Positions 46,565-55,916 of a stretch of 64,000 bases of DNA are shown piece after piece (the stretch's first letter is position 1; every line of letters starts with the position of its first letter). The stretch covers positions 1-64,000 of the forward strand of contig JARIAR010000023.1 in assembly GCA_029257805.1 (NCBI GenBank), in the 5' to 3' direction. Below the pieces are notes generated by a model. It made no database searches and was not told the DNA's origin. It worked only from the letters and a program-made list of their open reading frames with translations. Both the position numbers and the translations under genes were made by a program. Source of the stretch: Blautia sp. (lineage in GTDB: Bacteria; Bacillota; Clostridia; Lachnospirales; Lachnospiraceae).

Positions 46565-47317
46565 ATGAGTGATTTGATTACAGTGCAGGGAGTGGTGATT
46601 TCTGCCATGCCTATAGGCGATTATGATAAAAGAATCGTTCTTCTCACACGGGAAAGAGGGAAAATTGCGGCTTTTGCGAAAGGAGCACGACGTCAGAATA
46701 GTCTCTTTATGGCTGCGGCAAATCCTTTTGTGTTTGGAACTTTTACGCTTTATGAAGGGCGAAACAGTTATAATCTAAGCCAGGTAAGTGTTACGCATCA
46801 TTTTGTAGAACTTGCAGGAGAACAGCCGGGAATTTATTATGGATATTATTTTCTGGAACTTGCAGATTATTTTGGACATGAAGGAACAGATGAAAAAGAG
46901 ATGATGAATCTTCTTTATATCACAATAAAGGCACTTCTGAATCATCAGATTGATAATCGGCTTGTGCGATGTATTTTTGAGCTTCGTACTATGACCATCC
47001 AGGGGTTTATGCCAAGGCTGTTCCATTGTGCCGGCTGTGAAAAAGAAGTCTCTGAAAAAGAAGAATTGTTTTTTTCACAGGAAGCGCACGGAGTTTTAGG
47101 AAAAGAATGTCTTGGAAAAGTTTCTGATGCAAGAAGGATCTCTGCTTCTGCACTGTATGCGATGCAGTACATTGCAAATGCACCTATGGGAAAGCTTTAT
47201 ACTTTTACGGTAAAAGAAGAAGTTTTATATGAATTAATGCATCATATTCAAGGATATATGGAGCGAAATACAGATAAAAGATTTAAAAGTCTGGAGATTC
47301 TGGAAATGATGTGTTAA
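46565..47317 (+). CDS. recO: DNA repair protein RecO
   Basis: Loads RecA with RecR and anneals single strands. An N-terminal OB fold (VVISAMPIGDYDKRIVLLTRERGKIAAFAKGARR), a helical middle and a zinc site with CAGC near residue 157 and a later Cys at GKEC are present. The 250-aa length is standard. The era-recO neighbourhood is conserved. Confidence 0.94.
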   Translation: MSDLITVQGVVISAMPIGDYDKRIVLLTRERGKIAAFAKGARRQNSLFMAAANPFVFGTFTLYEGRNSYNLSQVSVTHHFVELAGEQPGIYYGYYFLELADYFGHEGTDEKEMMNLLYITIKALLNHQIDNRLVRCIFELRTMTIQGFMPRLFHCAGCEKEVSEKEELFFSQEAHGVLGKECLGKVSDARRISASALYAMQYIANAPMGKLYTFTVKEEVLYELMHHIQGYMERNTDKRFKSLEILEMMC

Positions 47318-47360
47318 ATATTATAAGGAAGAAGAGAAGCAAAATGCAGGAGGGGTTTTT

Positions 47361-47843
47361 ATGAACAAAATTAAAGTAAAAGAGATTACTGCTGAAAACT
47401 TTAAGGAGTTTGGAAGTTTTACGGATTTTATGAATCCGGATGGATATAGCTTGGGAGATTTCTATCAGGACAGGCTGAGAATGCACAACTCTGGTAAAAT
47501 GCAAATGACTTTTTCTCCGCTGTTGGTTCGCAGACCGGAAAAAATGATTGTTAATATGGCAGAATACCACAATTATACACAGGAGGGAGTGCTTTGTCTG
47601 GATGATGATGTGATCATTCACGTGGCACCGGCAGGGAAAGAACCGGTTCCTGAGTGTACAGAAGCTTTTTATGTGCCGCAGGGAACGATGGTTCTTCTTC
47701 ATACAGGAGTATGGCATTTAAGTGCTATCCCGGTAAAAAAGGAGCTGGCTCATGTAATGATTGTTCTTCCTGAGCGTACATATGCAAATGATTGCGTTGT
47801 TGTAGAGTATCCGGAAGAAAAATGGATGGAAATTGAGATGTGA
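47361..47843 (+). CDS. AllA-like cupin (ureidoglycolate lyase family)
   Basis: A 160-aa single-domain cupin. The pattern of a FYVPQGTMVLLHTGVWHLSAIPV core near residues 97-119 resembles ureidoglycolate lyase AllA, which releases urea from ureidoglycolate in purine breakdown. No other allantoin genes are near, so another substrate is possible. AGGAGG precedes the ATG at 8 bases. A weak 10-bp hairpin (CAATAAGAAA/TTTCTTATTG) follows. Confidence 0.6.
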   Translation: MNKIKVKEITAENFKEFGSFTDFMNPDGYSLGDFYQDRLRMHNSGKMQMTFSPLLVRRPEKMIVNMAEYHNYTQEGVLCLDDDVIIHVAPAGKEPVPECTEAFYVPQGTMVLLHTGVWHLSAIPVKKELAHVMIVLPERTYANDCVVVEYPEEKWMEIEM

Positions 47844-47899
47844 AAAATCCAAAGAAATTCAAACAATAAGAAAGTTTCCGGTTTTTCAAAGGTTTCTTA

Positions 47900-47928
47900 T
47901 TGAAAAAGAAAGTAGATGCTAGTATAAT
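47900..47928 (+). promoter_or_regulatory. Promoter of glyS
   Basis: TTGAAA, 17 bases, perfect TATAAT, only 32 bases before the ATG, leaving no space for a T-box leader. Confidence 0.88.
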
Positions 47929-47960
47929 AAGAACATTGAAAAAGAATTAGGAGAGATAAA

Positions 47961-49355
47961 ATGGAAAAAACAATGGAGAAAATCGTAGCTCTGGCGAAAG
48001 CGAGAGGCTTTGTATATCCGGGCTCTGAAATTTACGGAGGGCTGGCGAATACATGGGATTATGGAAATCTTGGTGTAGAGTTAAAAAACAATGTAAAACG
48101 TGCCTGGTGGCAGAAATTTGTTCAGGAGTCCCCATACAATGTTGGTGTAGATTGTGCTATTCTTATGAATCCACAGACATGGGTTGCTTCTGGTCACCTT
48201 GGAGGTTTTTCTGATCCTCTTATGGACTGCAGAGAATGTCATGAACGTTTTCGTGCAGATAAGCTGATTGAAGATTTTTGTGCAGAACACGATATTGCCA
48301 TTGAGGGCAGTGTAGATTCCTGGTCACAGGAAGAAATGGCAAATTTCATTAAAGAACATGAAGTTCCATGTCCAACTTGTGGAAAGCATAATTTTACAGA
48401 TATCCGCCAGTTTAATCTGATGTTTAAAACATTTCAGGGAGTAACAGAAGATGCGAAAAATACGGTTTATTTAAGACCGGAAACAGCGCAGGGAATTTTT
48501 GTAAACTTTAAAAATGTACAGAGAACATCACGCAAGAAAATTCCGTTTGGAATTGGTCAGATTGGAAAATCTTTCCGTAATGAAATCACACCTGGAAACT
48601 TTACATTCCGTACACGTGAATTTGAGCAGATGGAACTGGAATTCTTCTGTGAACCGGATACAGATCTGGAATGGTTTGCATACTGGAAGCAGTTCTGCCT
48701 TGACTGGTTAAGTTCTCTTGGACTGAAAGATGAAGAAATTCGTTATCGCGATCATTCTCCTGAAGAACTTTGCTTTTATAGTAAGGCTACAACAGACGTG
48801 GAATTTTTATTCCCGTTTGGATGGGGAGAGCTGTGGGGAATAGCAGATAGAACAGATTATGACCTTACACAGCATCAGAATGTATCCGGACAGGATCTCA
48901 CATATTTTGATGATGAAAAGAAACAGAAATATGTTCCATATGTAATTGAGCCATCTCTTGGGGCAGATCGTATGGTTCTTGCGTTCCTGTGCAGTGCCTA
49001 TGATGAGGAAGTTTTGGATGCAGAGAAAAACGATGTTCGTACAGTTCTTCGTTTTCATCCTGTGTTGGCACCTGTTAAAATCGGGGTATTGCCGTTATCT
49101 AAAAAGCTGAATGAAGGCGCAGAAAAAGTTTTCCATCAGCTGTCTAAGAAATATAATTGTGAGTATGATGATCGTGGAAATATCGGAAAACGTTATAGAA
49201 GACAGGATGAAATCGGAACTCCGTTCTGTATCACATATGATTTTGATTCTGAAACAGATGGAGCTGTTACGGTTCGCGATCGTGATACTATGGAGCAGGT
49301 AAGAGTTAAAATTGATGAATTGGAAGCTTATTTTGCAGATAAGTTTACATTCTAA
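47961..49355 (+). CDS. glyQS: Glycyl-tRNA synthetase, dimeric type
   Basis: Charges tRNA-Gly. This is the single-chain eukaryotic/Firmicutes-type class II enzyme of 464 aa. The N terminus carries [14 protein letters not shown], motif 2 is [25 protein letters not shown] and motif 3 is [10 protein letters not shown]. The inserted zinc-like cysteines CREC and CPTC appear near residues 92 and 137. The C-terminal anticodon-binding domain ends the protein. Confidence 0.97.
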   Translation: MEKTMEKIVALAKARGFVYPGSEIYGGLANTWDYGNLGVELKNNVKRAWWQKFVQESPYNVGVDCAILMNPQTWVASGHLGGFSDPLMDCRECHERFRADKLIEDFCAEHDIAIEGSVDSWSQEEMANFIKEHEVPCPTCGKHNFTDIRQFNLMFKTFQGVTEDAKNTVYLRPETAQGIFVNFKNVQRTSRKKIPFGIGQIGKSFRNEITPGNFTFRTREFEQMELEFFCEPDTDLEWFAYWKQFCLDWLSSLGLKDEEIRYRDHSPEELCFYSKATTDVEFLFPFGWGELWGIADRTDYDLTQHQNVSGQDLTYFDDEKKQKYVPYVIEPSLGADRMVLAFLCSAYDEEVLDAEKNDVRTVLRFHPVLAPVKIGVLPLSKKLNEGAEKVFHQLSKKYNCEYDDRGNIGKRYRRQDEIGTPFCITYDFDSETDGAVTVRDRDTMEQVRVKIDELEAYFADKFTF

Positions 49356-49382
49356 AATACTTGATAAGTGTGTAGTTTCAGG

Positions 49383-49415
49383 AAAGAGCAGCATCGGAAG
49401 ATGCTGCTCTTTGTA
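49383..49415. terminator. Terminator after glyS
   Basis: AAAGAGCAGCAT/ATGCTGCTCTTT around a short loop, followed by GTATAG; weak U tract. Confidence 0.65.
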
Positions 49416-49434
49416 TAGAAAAGAAGGATGAGAT

Positions 49435-50187
49435 ATGAGTATATATTCAATTTATTTTAGTCCGACACAGGGAACTAAAAAAGTAACAGATCTTCTGGTC
49501 AGTGAATATGGAGAATTGGAAGAGATTGATTTATGCCGGCCAATAGCAGAAAAAAGAACATTTCTTAAAGAGGATGTATGTTTTTTTGGAGTGCCGTCTT
49601 ACGGGGGAAGAGTGCCCCAGACTGCAATAGAACGTATGAGAAGCTTTAGGGGAAATGGAGCAAAAGCGATTCTTGTTGTAGTTTATGGAAACAGAGATTA
49701 TGATGATACAATTTTGGAATTATATGATGTGTTGAAAGAAAAAGGATTTTATTGTGCTGCCGCAGTGGCTGCAATTGCAGAACATTCTATTATGCGCCAG
49801 TTTGCAACAGGACGACCGGACAAAGAAGACAGAGAGCAGCTGGCATTTTTTGCCCAGGAGATTAGAAAAAAGTTGAAAAGTTCTGTAGAATCGGAAATTA
49901 CTGTTCCGGGAAAGAGACCATATAAAGAGTATAAAGGATCTTTGTTACAGCCGGAGACAAATGGTCCTTGCAATGACTGCGGCATATGTGTACGAGCCTG
50001 TCCGGTATGTGCCATATCATCTGGAAAACCAGGCGGGACGGATCGGGAGGAATGCATTTCCTGTATGAGATGCATACAGATTTGCCCCAGCCATGCAAGA
50101 AATCTTGATGAAACTTTATTAAGCAGTGTTGCAGAAAAAATGTTTCCGCTGTTTCAGGAACGGAAAAAGAATGAATTGTTTTTGTAG
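49435..50187 (+). CDS. EFR1-family ferredoxin with flavodoxin-like domain
   Basis: A 250-aa fusion. The N-terminal half is flavodoxin-like (YFSPTQGTKKVTDLL near residue 6, an FMN-phosphate loop) and the C-terminal third has two 4Fe-4S clusters, CNDCGICVRACP and CISCMRCIQICP. Such proteins pass electrons between flavins and iron-sulfur partners; no partner is fixed. The gene converges on the DUF362 gene 5 bases away. Confidence 0.9.
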   Translation: MSIYSIYFSPTQGTKKVTDLLVSEYGELEEIDLCRPIAEKRTFLKEDVCFFGVPSYGGRVPQTAIERMRSFRGNGAKAILVVVYGNRDYDDTILELYDVLKEKGFYCAAAVAAIAEHSIMRQFATGRPDKEDREQLAFFAQEIRKKLKSSVESEITVPGKRPYKEYKGSLLQPETNGPCNDCGICVRACPVCAISSGKPGGTDREECISCMRCIQICPSHARNLDETLLSSVAEKMFPLFQERKKNELFL

Positions 50188-50192
50188 AAGGA

Positions 50193-51302
50193 TTACTTTA
50201 CTTCAATCAATTCATATTCTGAATTTCCAAGGCCCAGTTTTTCCGCATGCTGGATACAACGTTTCCAGTTTGTGTTAGGAGAAACAGCGCCAAAATGATC
50301 GTGTCCTTCATGGTCTGCTTCTCCGAGAACGGAATTTGCAATAACCGGCTGAGCATTTACCGCATCTGCACAGGCGACATCAAGAGCAACAGGGTCGAAA
50401 GAAGCAAAAAATCCTACATCTGGTACAATGGCAGCATCATTTTCAGCATGACAGTCGCAGTATGGAGAAACATCGATCACAAGACTGATATGGAAATTTG
50501 GTCTTTCGTCCAAAACAGCTTTGCTGTATTCTGCAATTTTAAAATTTAAAACATCATTTGATTCATCGGATGCTGAAAGAACAGCATCCTTGGGACAGAC
50601 GCCAATACATCTTCCGCATCCGACACATTTGTTCTGATCAATAACAGCTTTGCCTGTTTCAAAAGAAGGGGCATCATGTGCACAGATTTTTTCACAGCGG
50701 TGGCAGGCAATACAAAGATTCGGGTCAATATGCGGTTTCCCTGCACTGTGCATTTCCATTTTTCCTGCACGAGAGCCACATCCCATTCCGATATTTTTTA
50801 GAGCACCGCCAAATCCGGTTGCTTCATGACCTTTAAAGTGTGTAAGAGAGAGAAAGATATCTGCATCCATGATTGCCTTGCCAATTTTGGCATTTTTTAT
50901 ATATTCGCCATTTTTTACCGGAACATACTCTTCATCAGTACCTTTTAATCCGTCTGCAATCATTACGTGACAGCCGGTAGAAAACGGGGAGAATCCGTTT
51001 GTGTAGGCAGTATCAAGATGATCAAGAGCATTTTTTCGGCCGCCGACGTAAAGGGTGTTACAATCTGTAAGGAAGGGTTTTCCCCCAAACTCTTTTACCA
51101 CATCCGCAATTGCCTTAGCATAGTTAGGACGGAGAAAGGCAAGGTTTCCCGGTTCTCCGAAGTGGATTTTAATCGCGGTATATTTCCCTTCGAAATCAAT
51201 GTTACCAATCCCGGCAGTTTTGACAAGGCGTTTCAATTTGTCCAACAGACTATTGTTGAAACCGGTACGAAGATTGGTGTAATAAACTTTGGATTTTTCC
51301 AT
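50193..51302 (-). CDS. DUF362 iron-sulfur protein
   Basis: A 369-aa protein with the DUF362 domain in the N-terminal half (KIHFGEPGNLAFLRPN, MGCGSRAGKM) and two 4Fe-4S clusters (CIACHRCEKICAH near residue 194 and CVGCGRCIGVCP near residue 223), followed by a C-terminal domain. Function is unknown. The start ATG at 51302 has AGGAGGT at 8 bases; the track start at 51347 lies upstream of it and is rejected. Its own promoter is seen. Confidence 0.9.
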   Translation of the reverse strand: MEKSKVYYTNLRTGFNNSLLDKLKRLVKTAGIGNIDFEGKYTAIKIHFGEPGNLAFLRPNYAKAIADVVKEFGGKPFLTDCNTLYVGGRKNALDHLDTAYTNGFSPFSTGCHVMIADGLKGTDEEYVPVKNGEYIKNAKIGKAIMDADIFLSLTHFKGHEATGFGGALKNIGMGCGSRAGKMEMHSAGKPHIDPNLCIACHRCEKICAHDAPSFETGKAVIDQNKCVGCGRCIGVCPKDAVLSASDESNDVLNFKIAEYSKAVLDERPNFHISLVIDVSPYCDCHAENDAAIVPDVGFFASFDPVALDVACADAVNAQPVIANSVLGEADHEGHDHFGAVSPNTNWKRCIQHAEKLGLGNSEYELIEVK

Positions 51303-51318
51303 ATGTAGAGACCTCCTG

Positions 51319-51347
51319 TCTATATTGGAATTTTTTGTATGCTTCAA
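51319..51347 (-). promoter_or_regulatory. Promoter of the DUF362 gene
   Basis: Minus strand TTGAAG, 17 bases, TATAGA, 17 bases before the start codon, so the leader is very short. Confidence 0.55.
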
Positions 51348-51428
51348 TGATACGATATTGAAGTGGAATTGGCAAGATTCCTATGATAAAATAGAGTGAG
51401 AAATGGTATTCAAGGAGAGAAAAAAGAG

Positions 51429-52232
51429 ATGGAAGAAAGAAAAAAAGAACGGTTTAAAAAGAAAATGAGAGAATATTTAAAAGATGACGTTTGTATTGCA
51501 TTTTCAGGCGGAGTAGATTCCAGTCTCTTGCTTTCTGCTGCATGTGAAGCAGCCGGTTATACCGGAAAAAAAGTGTATGCAGTTACAATGGATACGGTTC
51601 TGCATCCCAGTGCAGATATGGAAATCGCAAAAAGTGTACTGGAAAAGACAAAGGCAGAACATTCTATTATTCAAATAGACGAACTGTCGGATCCGAATAT
51701 TCAAAATAATCCCCAAAACAGGTGCTATCTGTGTAAAAAGGCCTTATATAGTCATGTTGTTTCTTTTGCAGAAGAAAAAAATATTCCTGTATTAATGGAA
51801 GGGACAAATGCAGATGACCTGCATCTTTACAGACCAGGACTTAAAGCCGTAAGAGAGCTTAATATTCAGACGCCTCTTGCAGATTGCGGCATAACAAAAA
51901 AAGAAGTAAGAGAACTTGCAAAGGAATATCAGATTCCGGTAGCGGATCGTCCGGCTGCTCCCTGTTTGGCAACGCGTCTGCCTTATGGAGAAAAAATTGA
52001 TCTTGAACTTCTGGAGCGAATAGATGAAGGTGAAAAATTTTTGAAAGGCCTGGGACTGGGGGATGTACGCATTCGTGTTCATAGGAATATTCTTCGCCTG
52101 GAAATTAATCCAGAGGGTTTCCCTATAATTTTGCAAAACAGAAAAGAGATTTTGGAGAATTTGAAAAAAACAGGATGTGTATATATAACTTTGGATTTAG
52201 AAGGATTTCGAAGCGGAAGCATGGATTTATAA
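51429..52232 (+). CDS. larE: LarE-family ATP-dependent sulfur transferase
   Basis: PP-loop enzyme that adenylates and sulfurates the nickel-pincer nucleotide precursor. The P-loop FSGGVDSS is at residues 25-32. Three cysteines are placed as Cys99 and Cys102 (RCYLCKK) and Cys179 (PCLATR), the arrangement of [4Fe-4S]-using LarE rather than the single sacrificial cysteine type. larB, larC and larA are absent. The start ATG 51429 (267 aa) is chosen because ATG 51396 lacks an RBS. Confidence 0.82.
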   Translation: MEERKKERFKKKMREYLKDDVCIAFSGGVDSSLLLSAACEAAGYTGKKVYAVTMDTVLHPSADMEIAKSVLEKTKAEHSIIQIDELSDPNIQNNPQNRCYLCKKALYSHVVSFAEEKNIPVLMEGTNADDLHLYRPGLKAVRELNIQTPLADCGITKKEVRELAKEYQIPVADRPAAPCLATRLPYGEKIDLELLERIDEGEKFLKGLGLGDVRIRVHRNILRLEINPEGFPIILQNRKEILENLKKTGCVYITLDLEGFRSGSMDL

Positions 52233-52259
52233 AAAACAGATGATGTCAAGAAAAAACAC

Positions 52260-52288
52260 TTGACACCATGATGGAAATACGATATGAT
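52260..52288 (+). promoter_or_regulatory. Promoter of ylxM-ffh
   Basis: Consensus TTGACA, 17 bases, TATGAT, 17 bases before the ATG of ylxM. Confidence 0.82.
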
Positions 52289-52305
52289 ACCAGAGGTGAT
52301 TACAA

Positions 52306-52629
52306 ATGGAAAAGTTTGTAGAGCAGACATTGTTGTATGATTTTTATGGAGAGCTTCTCACTGAGCGGCAACAGCAGATATATGAAAATGTTGTGCTTGA
52401 GGATTATTCTCTCAGCGAAGTAGCGGAGGATCTGGGTATTAGCCGACAGGGCGTACATGATATGATTAAACGTTGCAACAGAACGCTGGAGGGCTATGAG
52501 GCGAAGCTTCACCTGGTAGACAAATTTTTGAATATCCGTAGTCAGGTACATCGGATTCATGAACTTGCGGAACAATATAAAGTCGAAGAAATAGCGGCAA
52601 TTTCCAATTTGATATTAGAGGAGTTATAG
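52306..52629 (+). CDS. ylxM: YlxM/P13-like helix-turn-helix protein
   Basis: A 107-aa DNA/RNA-binding HTH protein ([33 protein letters not shown]) always found before ffh. It may modulate SRP assembly in Firmicutes. Its RBS is AGAGGTG; it ends 3 bases before ffh. Confidence 0.9.
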   Translation: MEKFVEQTLLYDFYGELLTERQQQIYENVVLEDYSLSEVAEDLGISRQGVHDMIKRCNRTLEGYEAKLHLVDKFLNIRSQVHRIHELAEQYKVEEIAAISNLILEEL

Positions 52630-52632
52630 CAA

Positions 52633-53979
52633 ATGGCATTTGAGAGCTTGACAGACAAACTGCAGAATGTATTTAAGAAACTTCGAAGCAAGGGGCGCCT
52701 TACAGAAGAAGATGTAAAAGTTGCCTTGAAAGAAGTAAAGATGGCTCTTTTAGAGGCAGATGTAAATTTTAAAGTTGTAAAGCAGTTTATAAAGGCAGTT
52801 CAGGAGCGTGCAGTAGGTCAGGATGTTATGAATGGTCTTAATCCTGGGCAAATGGTAATTAAGATTGTAAATGATGAACTTGTAAACCTTATGGGCAGCG
52901 AAACGACGGAACTTCCTTTGAAACCGGGGAATGAACTGACTGTTTTCATGATGGCAGGTCTGCAGGGAGCCGGAAAAACCACGACAGTTGCAAAACTGGC
53001 AGGAAAACTGAAATCCAAAGGAAAAAAACCGCTTCTTGTTGCTTGTGACGTATATCGTCCGGCAGCTATTACACAGCTTCAGGTAAATGGTGAGAAGCAG
53101 GGTGTTGAAGTATTTTCCATGGGTGATAAACAAAAGCCGGTGGATATTGCAAAAGCAGCCATTGAACATGCAAAAGCAAATCAGCAGAATGTTGTTTTGA
53201 TCGATACAGCAGGACGTCTTCATATAGATGAAAATATGATGCAGGAGCTTGCAGAAATCAAGGAAAATATTCATGTAGATGCAACAATTCTTGTAGTAGA
53301 TGCAATGACTGGACAGGATGCAGTAAATGTGGCAAAAACATTTACGGAAAAAGTTGGGATTGATGGTGTTATCCTTACAAAAATGGACGGCGATACGCGA
53401 GGCGGTGCAGCACTTTCCATTAAAGCGGTAACAGGAAAGCCACTTTTATATGTTGGTATGGGAGAAAAGCTTTCTGATTTGGAACAGTTTTATCCGGAAC
53501 GTATGGCATCCCGAATTCTGGGAATGGGCGATGTGATGAGCCTTATTGAAAAGGTAGAAGCATCTGTTGACCAGGAACAGGCTCAGGAAATGCAGAAAAA
53601 ACTCAAGAAAATGGATTTTGATTTTAATGACTATCTTACAAGTCTGGAGCAGATGAATAAGATGGGCGGCTTTGGAAGTATTCTCAGTATGCTCCCTGGT
53701 GTGGGAGGCAAGATGAAGGAATTAGAAGGAATGATTGATGAAAAAGCTATGGAACGCACAAAGTCCATTATTCTTTCTATGACTATGCAGGAGAGAAGTA
53801 ATCCGGCAATTCTTAATATATCTCGAAAGAACCGCATTGCAAAAGGTGCTGGTGTGGATATTGCAGAAGTAAATCGTCTTGTGAAACAGTTTGAACAAAG
53901 TAAGAAAATGATGAAACAGATGCCCGGCTTAATGGGCGGAAAAGCTGGTAAAAGAGGCGGCTTCAGGCTTCCTTTTTAA
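52633..53979 (+). CDS. ffh: Signal recognition particle protein Ffh
   Basis: GTPase of the signal recognition particle that targets nascent membrane proteins. NG domain motifs GLQGAGKTT near residue 107, DTAGR and TKMDGDTRGG are present; the M domain is Met-rich with QMNKMGG, MLPG and RIAKGAG and a terminal GKAGKRGGFRLPF. The 448-aa length is normal. Starts 3 bases after ylxM. Confidence 0.97.
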   Translation: MAFESLTDKLQNVFKKLRSKGRLTEEDVKVALKEVKMALLEADVNFKVVKQFIKAVQERAVGQDVMNGLNPGQMVIKIVNDELVNLMGSETTELPLKPGNELTVFMMAGLQGAGKTTTVAKLAGKLKSKGKKPLLVACDVYRPAAITQLQVNGEKQGVEVFSMGDKQKPVDIAKAAIEHAKANQQNVVLIDTAGRLHIDENMMQELAEIKENIHVDATILVVDAMTGQDAVNVAKTFTEKVGIDGVILTKMDGDTRGGAALSIKAVTGKPLLYVGMGEKLSDLEQFYPERMASRILGMGDVMSLIEKVEASVDQEQAQEMQKKLKKMDFDFNDYLTSLEQMNKMGGFGSILSMLPGVGGKMKELEGMIDEKAMERTKSIILSMTMQERSNPAILNISRKNRIAKGAGVDIAEVNRLVKQFEQSKKMMKQMPGLMGGKAGKRGGFRLPF

Positions 53980-54026
53980 ATAAAATATATACCTAAAACA
54001 AAGATAATTAATGGAGGAAAACAAAA

Positions 54027-54272
54027 ATGGCAGTAAAAATCAGATTAAGAAGAATGGGACAGAAGAAAGCACCTTTTTATAGAATCGTAGTTGCAGATTC
54101 CCGCAGCAAACGTGATGGAAGATGTATCGCAGAAATCGGAACATACGATCCGAACTGTGATCCAAGCGTATATAAAGTAGATGAAGAAGCAGCAAAGAAA
54201 TGGCTTGCAGCAGGTGCTCAGCCTACAGAAGTAGTTGCAAAAATCTTCAAAATTGCCGGAATTGAAAAATAA
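54027..54272 (+). CDS. rpsP: 30S ribosomal protein S16
   Basis: An 81-aa ribosomal protein with the signature [29 protein letters not shown] precedes the ATG. It opens the rpsP-khpA-rimM-trmD order, conserved in Firmicutes. Confidence 0.98.
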   Translation: MAVKIRLRRMGQKKAPFYRIVVADSRSKRDGRCIAEIGTYDPNCDPSVYKVDEEAAKKWLAAGAQPTEVVAKIFKIAGIEK

Positions 54273-54331
54273 GAAATGCCGGGACAGGTATTTCTGTGAC
54301 GCTCCTGGGGGAGCAGTCAGGGAGGTGTGTA

Positions 54332-54562
54332 ATGAAGGAATTAGTAGAAGTAATTGCAAAATCTCTTGTTGAAAATCCGGATGAAGTGGTTGTTACAGAA
54401 ACAGAAAAAGAAGATGCCGTTGTTATAGAACTGAAAGTTGGTCAGTCAGATATGGGTAAAGTTATTGGCCGCCAGGGAAGAATTGCAAAGGCAATCCGGA
54501 CGGTTGTTAAAGCAGCCTCTTCGAAAAGCAGCAAAAAAGTGATTGTAGATATTCTGCAATGA
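54332..54562 (+). CDS. khpA: KH-domain RNA-binding protein KhpA
   Basis: A 76-aa single KH domain, with the GXXG loop in GKVIGRQGRIAKAIRT near residues 40-55. In related Firmicutes it pairs with KhpB (EloR) and binds RNA. The track start at 54296 is rejected; GGAGGTG at 54321 fixes ATG 54332, giving the usual N terminus KELVEVIAKSLV. Confidence 0.94.
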   Translation: MKELVEVIAKSLVENPDEVVVTETEKEDAVVIELKVGQSDMGKVIGRQGRIAKAIRTVVKAASSKSSKKVIVDILQ

Positions 54563-54570
54563 AAATAAGG

Positions 54571-54601
54571 ATCAGGAGCTGTGGTATCCATAGCTCCTGA
54601 T
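54571..54601 (+). promoter_or_regulatory. Hairpin between khpA and rimM
   Basis: A 14-bp stem, ATCAGGAGCTGTGG/CCATAGCTCCTGAT (one G-U), with a TAT loop and only TTGGG after it. It is too close to rimM, and lacks a U tract, to be a good terminator; a processing or stability element is likely. Confidence 0.6.
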
Positions 54602-54625
54602 TTGGGTTTAAGGGAGTTTTATTTC

Positions 54626-55132
54626 ATGGAAGATTTGTTAAAAGTTGGGGTGATCACTACCACACATGGAGTTCGAGGCGAAGTAAAAGTTTTTCCTACG
54701 ACAGATGAAGCAGAGCGTTTTCTGGAATTGGATTATGTGCTTCTGGATACAGGTCGGGAGCTTCGAAAACTGGAAATTCAGAATGTGAAATTTTTTAAAA
54801 ATCTGGCAATTCTGAAATTTAAGGGTGTTGACAATATTAACGATATTGAAATGTATAAAGGGCGCGATCTTTGGATTCCCCGTGAAGAAGGCCAGGAATT
54901 GGAAGAAGGAGAGTATTACGTTGCAGATTTAATTGGTATGCAGGTTATACTTGAAGATGGCAGCCGATTTGGCGTATTAAAAGACGTTATGGAGACAGGC
55001 GCTAATGATGTGTATATTATTGATTCGGAAGAAAACGGGGAAGTTCTTCTTCCGGCAATCAGGGAATGTATTTTAAATGTGGATATAGAAAACAGCGTCA
55101 TGACTGTACATTTGATGAAAGGGCTTTTGTAA
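54626..55132 (+). CDS. rimM: Ribosome maturation factor RimM
   Basis: Helps mature the 30S head by binding S19. The N-terminal barrel begins LLKVGVITTTHGVRGEVKVFPTTDE and the PRC-barrel follows after residue 95 (GEYYVADLIGM). The 168-aa length fits. AGGGAG before ATG 54626 replaces the track start at 54581. Stops directly at trmD. Confidence 0.94.
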   Translation: MEDLLKVGVITTTHGVRGEVKVFPTTDEAERFLELDYVLLDTGRELRKLEIQNVKFFKNLAILKFKGVDNINDIEMYKGRDLWIPREEGQELEEGEYYVADLIGMQVILEDGSRFGVLKDVMETGANDVYIIDSEENGEVLLPAIRECILNVDIENSVMTVHLMKGLL

Positions 55133-55903
55133 ATGAATTTTCACGTACTGACATTGTTTCCGGAAATGATTGAAAATGGGATGAATACCAGCATTACAGG
55201 AAGAGCAATTAAAAATGAGTATTTAACTCTTGAAGCGGTAAATATTCGTGACTTTGCTTTTAATAAGCATCAGAAAGTGGATGATTATCCATATGGCGGT
55301 GGAGCCGGGATGTTAATGCAGGCAGAACCGGTTTATCTTGCCTGGGAGTCTATTGCGAAGAAAACCAAAAAAAAGCCAAGGACAGTATTCCTTACTCCTC
55401 AGGGGAAAGTGTTTAATCAGGCTATGGCCAAGGAAATGGCACAGGAGGAAGATCTTGTATTTCTTTGTGGACATTATGAAGGGATTGATGAAAGAGTACT
55501 GGAGGAAATTGTGACAGACTTTGTATCAATAGGAGATTATGTTCTTACGGGAGGAGAACTTCCGGCAATGGTCATGATGGATTCCATTTCTCGTATGGTT
55601 CCGGGCGTTTTAAGTAATCAGGAATCAGGAGAAACAGAGTCTTTTGCAGGAAATCTTCTGGAGTATCCTCAGTATAGCCGTCCGGAGGAATGGCACGAAA
55701 AAAAAGTACCGGAAGTCCTGATGTCCGGACATCATGCAAATGTGGCAAAATGGCGCAGAGAACAATCCATTGTTCGTACGGCTAAATGGAGACCGGATTT
55801 ATTGAAAAAAGCAGATTTAACAAATAAAGAATGGAATTACGTACGCCAATTATGGAAACAGTGGAAAGAGGAAGAAAGCGGCAAAGAAGAAAAACGCGGA
55901 TAA
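55133..55903 (+). CDS. trmD: tRNA (guanine(37)-N1)-methyltransferase
   Basis: Methylates G37 next to the anticodon. SPOUT/trefoil-knot motifs appear as [11 protein letters not shown]-like [25 protein letters not shown] and [14 protein letters not shown], with [13 protein letters not shown] in the C-terminal part. The 256-aa length is somewhat longer than the E. coli form. The ATG directly follows the rimM stop. Confidence 0.96.
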   Translation: MNFHVLTLFPEMIENGMNTSITGRAIKNEYLTLEAVNIRDFAFNKHQKVDDYPYGGGAGMLMQAEPVYLAWESIAKKTKKKPRTVFLTPQGKVFNQAMAKEMAQEEDLVFLCGHYEGIDERVLEEIVTDFVSIGDYVLTGGELPAMVMMDSISRMVPGVLSNQESGETESFAGNLLEYPQYSRPEEWHEKKVPEVLMSGHHANVAKWRREQSIVRTAKWRPDLLKKADLTNKEWNYVRQLWKQWKEEESGKEEKRG

Positions 55904-55916
55904 GGGAGTAATGATT

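Noticed and set aside
47928-47960. T-box leader before glycyl-tRNA synthetase
   Set aside because: The consensus promoter lies 32 bases before the ATG, leaving no space for a T-box.
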